From the NCBI RefSeq assembly GCF_022539665.2, contig NW_026712464.1, positions 62,001 through 126,000 on the forward strand: DNA of 64,000 nt, in the 5' to 3' direction. The DNA comes from Daphnia carinata (Eukaryota; Arthropoda; Branchiopoda; Diplostraca; Daphniidae). The notes under the pieces are model-generated. The model searched no databases. It had not been told where the DNA came from and worked only from the letters and a program-made list of their open reading frames with translations. Shown one piece after another: positions 53,581 to 64,000 of the stretch (position 1 is the first letter of the stretch; every line of letters begins with the position of its first letter). Made by a program: the position numbers and the translations under genes.

Positions 53581-56500
53581 GTAGATATTGAAACTGATTC
53601 TATAACACTATATTCACATTGAATACACGTATATTTGATGCTGTTTGAATGTAGATATTGAAACTGATTCTATAACACTATATTCACATTGAATACACGT
53701 ATATTTGATGTTGTTTGAATGTAGATATTTAAACTGATTCTATAACACTATATTCACATTGAATACACGTATATTTCATGCTGTTTGAATGTAGATATTG
53801 AAACTCACTGTATTACACTATATTCACATTGAATACACGTATATTCGATGCTGTTTGAATGTAGATATTTAAACTGATTCTATAACGCTATATTCACATT
53901 GAATGCACGTATATTTCATGCTGTTTGAATGTAGATATTGAAACTGATTCTATAACACTATATTCACATTGAATAAACGTATATTTCATGCTGTTTGAAT
54001 GTAGATATTAAAACTCACTGTATTACACTATATTCACATTGAATACACGTATATTTGATGCTGTTCGAATGTAGATATTGAAACTGATTCTATAACACTA
54101 TATTCACATTGAATACACGTATATTTCATGCTGTTTGAATGTAGATATTGAAACTGATTCTATAACACTATATTCACATTGAATATACGTATATTTGATG
54201 CTGTTTGAATGTAGATATTGAAACTGATTCTATAACACTATATTCACATTGAATACACGTATATTTCATGCTGTTTGAATGTAGATATTGAAACTCACTG
54301 TATTACACTATATTCACATTGAATACACGTAAATTTATGCTGTTTGAATGTAGATATTGAAACTGATTCTATAACACTATATTCACATTGAATACACGTA
54401 TATTTGATGCTGTTTGAATGTAGATATTGAAACAGATTCTATAACACTATATTCACATTGAATACACGTATATTTGAAGCTGTTTTAATGTAGATATTTA
54501 AACTGATTCTATAACACTATATTCACATTGAATACACGTATATTTCATGCTGTTTGAATGTAGATATTTAAACTGATTCTATAACACTATATTCACATTG
54601 AATACACGTATATTTCATTCTGTTTGAATGTAGATATTGAAACTGATTCTATAACACTATATTCACATTGAATACACGTATATTTCATGCTGTTTGAATG
54701 TAGATATTAAAACTGATTCTATAACACTATATTCACATTGAATCCACGTATATTTCATGCTGTTTGAATGTAGATATTGAAACTGATTCTATAACACTAT
54801 ATTCACATTGAATAAACGTATATTTCATGCTGTTTGAATGTAGATATTGAAACTGATTCTATAACACTATATTCACATTGAATAAACGTATATTTCATGC
54901 TGTTTGAATGTAGATATTGAAACTCACTGTATTACACTATATTCACATTGAATACACGTATATTTGATGCTGTTTGAATGTAGATATTGAAACTGATTCT
55001 ATAACACTATATTCACATTGAAAACACGTATATTTGATGCTGTTTGAATGTAGATATTTAAACTGATTCTATAACACTATATTCACATTCAATACACGTA
55101 TATTTGATGCTGTTTGAATGTAGATATTGAAACTGATTCTATAACACTATATTCACATTGAATAAACGTATATTTGATGCTGATTCAATATAGATATTGA
55201 AACTCACTGTATTACACTATATTCACATTGAATACACGTATATTAGATGCTGTTTGAATGTAGATATTGAAACTGATTCTATAACACTATATTCACATTG
55301 AATACACGTATATTTCATGCTGTTTGAATGTAGATATTGAAACTCACTGTATTACACTATATTCACATTGAATACACGTATATTTGATGCTGTTTGAATG
55401 TAGATATTGAAAATGATTCTATAACACTATATTCACATTGAATACACGTATATTTGATGCTGTTTGAATGTAGATATTTAAACTGATTCTATAACACTAT
55501 ATTCACATTGAATACACGTATATTTCATGCTGTTTGAATGTAGATATTGAAACTCACTGTCTTACACTATATTCACATTGAATAAACGTATATTTCATGC
55601 TGTTTGAATGTAGATATTGAAACTCACTGTATTACACTATATTCACATTGAATACACGTATATTTGATGCTGTTCGAATGTAGATATTGAAACTGATTCT
55701 ATAACACTATATTCACATTGAATACACGTATATTTCATGCTGTTTGAATGTAGATATTGAAACTCACTGTATAACACTATATTCACATTTAATACACGTA
55801 TATTTGATGCTGTTTGAATTTAGATATTGAAACTCACTGTATCACACTATATTCACATTGAATACACGTATATTTCATGCTGTTTGAATGTAGATATTGA
55901 AACTCACTGTATTACACTATATTCACATTGAATACACGTAAATTTATGCTGTTTGAATGTAGATATTGAAACTGATTCTATAACACTATATTCACATTGA
56001 ATACACGTATATTTGATGCTGTTTGAATGTAGATATTGAAACAGATTCTATAACACTATATTCACATTGAATACACGTATATTTGAAGCTGTTTTAATGT
56101 AGATATTTAAACTGATTCTATAACACTATATTCACATTGAATACACGTATATTTCATGCTGTTTGAATGTAGATATTGAAACTCACTGTATTACACTGTA
56201 TTCACATTGAATACACGTATATTTGATGCTGTTTGAATGTAGATATTCAAACTGATTCTATAACACTATATTCACATTGAATACACGTATATTTCATGCT
56301 GTTTGAATGTAGATATTAAAACTGATTCTATAACACTATATTCACATTGAATCCACGTATATTTCATGCTGTTTGAATGTAGATATTGAAAATCACTGTA
56401 TTACACTATATTCACATTGAATACACGTATATTTGATGCTGTTTGAATGTAGATATTAAAACTGATTCTATAACACTATATTCACATTGAATCCACGTAT

Positions 56501-59031
56501 ATTTCATGCTGTTTGAATGTAGATATTGAAACTGATTCTATAACACTATATTCACATTGAATACAAGTATATTTGATGCTGTTTGAATGTAGATATTGAA
56601 ACTGATTCTAAAACACTATATTCACATTGAATAAACGTATATTTGATGCTGTTTGAATGTAGATATTGAAACTGATTCTATAACACTATATTCACATTGA
56701 ATACACGTATATTTCATGCTGTTTGAATGTAGATATTCAAACTGATTCTATAACACTATATTGACATTGAATACACGTATATTTCATGCTGTTTGAATGT
56801 AGATATTGAAACTCACTGTATTACACTATATTCACATTGAATACACGTATATTTGATGCTGTTTGAATGTAGATATTTAAACTGATTCTATAACACTATA
56901 TTCACATTGAATACACGTATATTTCATGCTGTTTGAATGTAGATATTGAAACTGATTCTATAACACTATATTCACATTGAATAAACGTATATTTGATGCT
57001 GTTTGAATGTAGATATTGAAACTCACTGTATTACACTATATTCACATTGAATACACGTATATTAGATGCTGTTTGAATGTAGATATTGAAACAGATTCTA
57101 TAACACTATATTCACATTGAATACACGTATATTTCATAATGTTTGAATGTAGATATTGATACTCACTGTATTACACTATATTCACATTGAATACACGTAT
57201 ATTTGATGTTGTTTGAATGTAGATATTGAAACTGATTCTATAACACTATATTCACATTGAATACACGTATATTTGATGCTGTTTGAATTTAGATATTTAA
57301 ACTGATTCTATAACACTATATTCACATTGAATACAAGTATATTTGATGCTGTTTGAATGAAGATATTGAAACTCACTGTATTACACTATATTCACATTGA
57401 ATACACGTATATTTGATGCTGTTTGAATGTAGATATTTAAACTGATTCTATAACACTATATTCACATTGAATACACGTATATTTCATGCTGTTTGAATGT
57501 AGATATTGAAACTGATTCTATAACACTATATTCACATTGAATAAACGTATATTTCATGCTGTTTGAATGTAGATATTGAAACTTATTCTATAACACTATA
57601 TTCACATTGAATACACGTATATTTCATGCTGTTTGAATGTAGATATTGAAACTCACTGTATTACACTATATTCACATTGAATACACGTATATTTCATGCT
57701 GTTTGAATGTAGATATTGAAACTCACTGTATTACACTATATTCACATTGAATACACGTATATTTGATGCTGTTTGAATGTAGATATTGAAACTGATTCTA
57801 TAACACTATATTTACATTGAATACACGTATATTTCATGCTGTTTTAATGTAGATATTGAAACTTATTCTATAACACTATATTCACATTGAATACATGTAT
57901 ATTTCATGCTGTTTGAATGTAGATATTGAAACTCACTGTATTACACTATATTCACATTGAATACACGTATATTTGATGCTATTTGAATGTAGATATTGAA
58001 ACTGATTTTATAACACTATATTCACATTGAATACACGTATATTTCATGCTGTTTGAATGTAGATATTGAAACTGATTCTATAACACTATACTCACATTGA
58101 ATACACGTATATTTCATGCTGTTTCAATGTAGATATTGAAACTGATTCTATAACACTATATTCACATTGAATACACGTATATTTGATGCTGTTTGAACGT
58201 AGATATTTAAACTGATTCTATAACACTATATTCACATTGAATACACGTATATTTGATGCTGTTTGAATGTAGATATTGAAACTGATTCTATAACACTATA
58301 TTCACATTGAATACACGTATATTTGATGCTTTTTGAATGTAGATATTTAAACTGATTCTATAACACTATATTCACGTTGAATACACGTATATTTCATTCT
58401 GTTTGAATGTAGATATTGAAACTCACTGTATTACACTATATTCACATTGAATACACGTATATTTGATGCTGTTTGAATGTAGATATTCAAACTGATTCTA
58501 TAACACTATATTCACATTGCATACACGTATATTTCATGCTGTTTGAATGTAGATATTGAAACTGATTCTATAACACTATATTCACATTGAATAAACGTAT
58601 ATTTGATGCTGTTTGAATGTAGATATTGAAACTGATTCTATAACACTAATTCACATTGAATACACGTATATTTGATGCTGTTTGAATGTAGATATTGAAA
58701 CTGATTCTATAACACTATATTCACATTGAATACACGTATATTTCATGCTGTTTGAATGTAAATATTGAAACTCACTGTATTACACTATATTCACATTGAA
58801 TACACGTATATTTGATGCTGTTTGAATGTAGATATTGAAACTGATTCTATAACACTATATTCACATTGAATACACGTATATTTGATGCTGTTTGAATGTA
58901 GATATCGAAAAGGATTCTATAACACTATATTCACATTGAATACACGTATATTTGATGCTGTTTGAATGTAGATATTTAAACTGATTCTATAAAACTATAT
59001 TCACATTGAATACACGTATATTTGATGCTGT
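53581..59031 (+). repeat. 70-bp satellite array, second segment
   Basis: About 78 monomers continue the same family after Copia, in the same orientation and with higher B-type content than the first segment. Distinct variant blocks recur 1,609 bases apart (starting near 54300 and 55910), equal to 23 monomers minus one base. Confidence 0.98.
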
Positions 59032-59867
59032 TGTAAAGCATCTTCCTTGTGGGAAGATGGACTTTACGAATTTAAGACAATAAAGAATAAAAATAATAAA
59101 ATAATAAATGAATAAAAGAATGATAGAACTCAGAGGCGTTGTACCCACAATGACGACTATATTTGTCTTAGTTAAGCATAAAAGTACAAGAGGTTTCGAA
59201 TAAAAGAACAAGAGAAACATACGAAATAAAGGGAAACTGAAAGTGTAACGGGATAACTGTAGTGTGAGCTTACCGCAATAGCACGGGCAGAATAAGAGAG
59301 CAGATGTAAGCTGAAGACGAGTTGTAACACAACTCGTCGGCACGTTGGTAACACAAGTTGTAAGAATTGACTCTCACTTGGGCACGAGACCAAGATCAAT
59401 TCTCAAACACAATATTGAAACAAAAGGAGGCACGAGCTGAATATGAACTTGACCGTAAGAGTCAGATACTCGTCGGTAACTCTCTTTCTTCAGGTCTTGA
59501 GTTCATCAAGAAACTTCGCATATTGGGCAATGATAAATTGCTGCGCAATTATTAGTCATCAATACATGGAATTGGATATGGCGAGATGATGGTGCAATAA
59601 TGAGTCATACTTGTTTCCGCCAATCAAACGTGTTGTTATAAGCGGCTTTGTGCCGATGAAATATGATATAGCATAAAGCAGGTGTTTATATAGGTCAAGT
59701 TGCTGCGCATATTGATGGTGCAATATGGAAATGGCGCAGTTATAAGAATTACGCAGTTATGGAATTGCGCAACTATATTGTGCAATTAATATGAATTAAA
59801 TGGATATAATAATAAGCATACATAGACAAGAATATAAACGTATAAAGTATTTATTGACTTCGTTACA
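59032..59867. mobile_element. solo LTR in the satellite (836 bp)
   Basis: An 836-bp unit begins TGTAAAGCATC and ends with CGTTACA, and is flanked by the 4-base direct repeat CTGT (59028-59031 and 59868-59871). TG...CA ends with a 4-bp duplication are typical of Gypsy LTRs. It has no coding frame of note and no internal region, so it is probably the product of recombination between two LTRs. It begins with the same TGTAAAGC as the LTR at 4834. Confidence 0.85.
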
Positions 59868-62800
59868 CTGTTTTAATGTAGATATTGAAACTGATTCTAT
59901 AACACTATATTCACATTGAATACACGTATATTTCATGCTGTTTGAATGTAGATATTTAAACTGATTCTATAACACTATATTCACATTGAATACACGTATA
60001 TTTGATGCTGTTTTAATGTAGATATTTAAACTGATTCTATAACACTATATTCACATTGAATACACGTATATTTCATGCTGTTTGAATGTAGATATTGAAA
60101 CTCACTGTATTACACTATATTCACATTGAATACACGTATATTTGATGCTGTTTGAATGTAGATATTGAAACTGATTCTATAACACTATATTCACATTGAA
60201 TACACATATATTTGATGCTGTTTGAATGTAGATATTTAAACTGATTCTATAACACTATATTCACGTTGAATACACGTATATTTCATGCTGTTTGAATGTA
60301 GATATTGAAACTCACTGTATTACACTATATTCACATTGAATACACGTATATTTGATGCTGTTTAAATGTAGATATTGAAACTGATTCTATAACACTATAT
60401 TTACATTGAATACACGTATATTTGATGCTGTTTGAATGTAGATATTTAAACTGATTCTATAACACTATATTCACATTGAATACACGTATATTTCATGCTG
60501 TTTGAATGTAGATATTGAAACTCACTGTATTACACTATATTCACATTGAATACACGTATATTTGATGCTGTTTGAATGTAGATATTGAAACTGATTCTAT
60601 AACACTATATTCACATTGAATACACGTATATTTCATGCTGTTTGAATGTAGATATTGAAACTGATTCTATAACACTATATTCACATTGAATACACGTATA
60701 TTTCATGCTGTTTGAATGTAGATATTAAAACTGATTCTATAACACTATATTCACATTGAATACACGTATATTTGATGCTGTTTGAATGTAGATATTGAAA
60801 CTGATTCTATAACACTATATTCACATTGAATACACGTATATTTGATGCTGTTTGAATGTAGATATTGAAACCCACTGTATTACACTATATTCACATTGAA
60901 TACACGTATATTTGATGCTGTTTGAATGTAGATATTCAAACTGATTCTATAACACTATATTCACATTGAATACACGTATATTTGATGCTGTTTGAATGTA
61001 GATATTGAAACTGATTTTATAACACTATATTCACATTCAATACACGTATATTTGATGCTGTTTGAATTTAGATATTGAAACTCACTGTATTACACTATAT
61101 TCACATTGAATACACGTATATTTGATGCTGTTTGAATGTAGATATTTAAACTGATTCTATAACACTATATTCACATTGAATTCACGTATATTTGATACTG
61201 TTTGAATGTAGATCATTAAACTGATTCTATAACACTATATTCACATTGAATACACGTATATTTGATGCTGTTTGAATGTAGATATTGAAACTGATTCTAT
61301 AACACTATATTCACATTAAATACACGTATATTTGATGCTGTTTGAATGTAGATATTTAAACTGATTCTATAACACTATATTCACGTTGAATACACGTATA
61401 TTTCATGCTGTTTGAATGTAGATATTGAAACTCACTGTATTACACTATATTCACATTGAATACACGTATATTTGATGCTGTTTGAATGTAGATATTCAAA
61501 CTGATTCTATAACACTATATTCACATAGAATACACGTATATTTCATGCTGTTTGAATGTAGATATTGAAACTGATTCTATAACACTATATTCACATTGAA
61601 TACACGTATATTTGATGCTTTTTGAATGTAGATATTTAAACTGATTCTATAACACTATATTCACGTTGAATACACGTATATTTCATGCTGTTTGAATGTA
61701 GATATTGAAACTCACTGTATTACACTATATTCACATTGAATACACGTATATTTGATGCTGTTTGAATGTAGATATTCAAACTGATTCTATAACACTATAT
61801 TCACATTGCATACACGTATATTTCATGCTGTTTGAATGTAGATATTTAAACTGATTCTATAAAACTATATTCACATTGAATACACGTATATTTGATGCTG
61901 TTTTAATGTAGATATTGAAACTGATTCTATAACACTATATTCACATTGAATACACGTATATTTGATGCTGTTTGAATGTAGATATTTAAACTGATTCTAT
62001 AACACTATATTCACATTGAATACACGTATATTTGATGCTGTTTTAATGTAGATATTTAAACTGATTCTATAACACTATATTCACATTGAATACACGTATA
62101 TTTCATGCTGTTTGAATGTAGATATTGAAACTCACTGTATTACACTATATTCACATTGAATACACGTATATTTGATGCTGTTTGAATGTAGATATTGAAA
62201 CTGATTCTATAACACTATATTCACATTGAATACACATATATTTGATGCTGTTTGAATGTAGATATTTAAACTGATTTTATAACACTATATTCACATTGAA
62301 TACACGTATATTTCATGCTGTTTGAATGTAGATATTGAAACTCACTGTATTACACTATATTCACATTGAATACACGTATATTTGATGCTGTTTAAATGTA
62401 GATATTGAAACTGATTCTATAACACTATATTTACATTGAATACACGTATAGTTGATGCTTTTTGAATGTAGATATTTAAACTGATTCTATAACACTATAT
62501 TCACATTGAATAAACGTATATTTGATGCTGTTTTAATGTAGATATTCAAACTGATTCTATAACACTATATTCACATTGAATACACGTATATTTTATGCTG
62601 TTTGAATGTAGATATTGAAACTGATTTTATAACACTATATTCACATTCAATACACGTATATTTTCATGCTGTTTGAATTTAGATATTGAAACTCACTGTA
62701 TTACACTATATTCACATTGAATACACGTATATTTGATGCTGTTTGAATGTAGATATTTAAACTGATTCTATAACACTATATTTACATTGAATTCACGTAT

Positions 62801-64000
62801 ATTTGATGCTGTTTGAATGTAGATATTTAAACTGATTCTATAACACTATATTCACATTGAATACACGTATATTTGATGCTGTTTGAATGTAGATATTGAA
62901 ACTGATTCTATAACACTATATTCACATTAAATACACGTATATTTGATGCTGTTTGAATGTAGATATTTAAACTGATTCTATAACACTATATTCACATTGA
63001 ATACACGTATATTTGATGCTTTTTGAATGTAGATATTGAAACTGATTCTATAACACTATATTCACATTGAATACACGTATATTTCATGCTGTTTGAATGT
63101 AGATATTGAAACTGATTCTATAACACTATATTCACATTGAATACACGTATATTTCATGCTGTTTGAATGTAGATATTGCAACTGATTCTATAACACTATA
63201 TTCACGTTGAATACACGTATATTTCATGCTGTTTGAATGTAGATATTGAAACTCACTGTATTACACTATATTCACATTGAATACACGTATATTTGATGCT
63301 GTTTGAATGTAGATATTCAAACTGATTCTATAACACTATATTCACATAGAATACACGTATATTTCATGCTGTTTGAATGTAGATATTGAAACTGATTCTA
63401 TAACACTATATTCACATTGAATACACGTATATTTCATGCTGTTTGAATGTAGATATTGAAACTCACTGTATCACACTATATTCACATTGAATACACGTAT
63501 ATTTGTTGCTGTTTGAATGTAGATATTGAAACTCACTGTATCACACTATATTCACATTGAATACACGTATATTTGATGCTGTTTGAATGTAGATATTGAA
63601 ACTGATTCTATGACACTATACTCACATTGAATACACGTATATTTGATGCTGTTTGAATGTAGATATTGAAACTGATTTTATAACACTATATTCACATTGA
63701 ATACACGTATATTTCATGCTGTTTGAATGTAGATATTGAAACTCACTGTATTACACTATATTCACATTGAATACACGTATATTTGATGCTGTTTGAATGT
63801 AGATATTTAAACTGATTCTATAACACTATATTCACATTGAATACACGTATATTTGATGCTGTTTGAATGTAGATATTTAAACTGATTCTATAACACTATA
63901 TTTACATTGAATACACGTATATTTGATGCTGTTTGAATGTAGATATTGAAGCTGATTCTATAACACTATATTCACATTGAATATACGTATATTTCATGCT
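59868..64000 (+). repeat. 70-bp satellite array, third segment (continues past window)
   Basis: About 59 further monomers of the same family and orientation. Blocks with rare variants (TACACATATA, TTTAAATGTA, TCACGTTGAA) recur 2,030 bases apart (29 monomers). The array reaches the window edge, so its full length is unknown. Confidence 0.98.

Noticed and set aside
39645-64000. CRISPR-like regular repeats
   Set aside because: The whole 70-base unit is repeated with no unique spacers. This is a tandem satellite in a eukaryotic genome.
39645-64000. Claim that this array is the centromere
   Set aside because: No CENP-B-box-like motif is visible, and satellite alone does not prove centromere function. 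It would need CENP-A mapping.

Overview
This window is eukaryotic, repeat-dominated chromosomal DNA. I see no operons, no rRNA, no tRNA and no intact host gene. The transposon mix (Gypsy elements with a viral-type envelope gene, Copia, BEL/Pao, a Jockey/I-like LINE, a pogo-like DNA transposon, a Helitron with a Pif1 helicase and a hAT end) points to an invertebrate, most likely an arthropod. A crustacean such as a water flea is my guess, but the sequence alone does not prove it.

Layout. 1-960: BEL/Pao remnant (+). 1576-~5720: Gypsy element 1 (-), with protease, RT, integrase, primer-binding site and one probable LTR. 5951-7312: pogo/Tigger-like transposon with 71-bp terminal inverted repeats and TA target duplication. 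8453-12430: LINE (-) with an internal deletion. ~13390-16620: Gypsy element 2 (-), decayed. 16983-22577: 3' half of an envelope-bearing LTR element (+), with a decayed glycoprotein gene, then a decayed ankyrin-repeat gene with its own TATA promoter, a polypurine tract and a 336-bp LTR. 22578-23324: old inverted block of a 70-bp satellite. 25782-33050: Gypsy element 3 (-) with RT, RNase H, integrase and a second, better preserved glycoprotein gene. 34622-38681: Helitron missing its nuclease core and the helicase Walker A region. 39645-64000: a 70-bp satellite array of about 257 monomers that runs off the window. It is interrupted by a young, almost intact Copia element (48084-53580) and a solo LTR (59032-59867).

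The coding regions are mobile-element genes: gag and pol functions (protease, reverse transcriptase, RNase H, integrase), an envelope glycoprotein, a LINE endonuclease/RT and a Helitron Rep-helicase. All but the Copia polyprotein are clearly broken by stops, frameshifts or deletions. The most unusual locus is 20677-22577, an ankyrin (I-kappa-B-like) gene lying between a captured envelope gene and the 3' LTR of the same element. The satellite shows an ancestral and a derived monomer type, long-range block duplications of 23 and 29 monomers, and nested young insertions.
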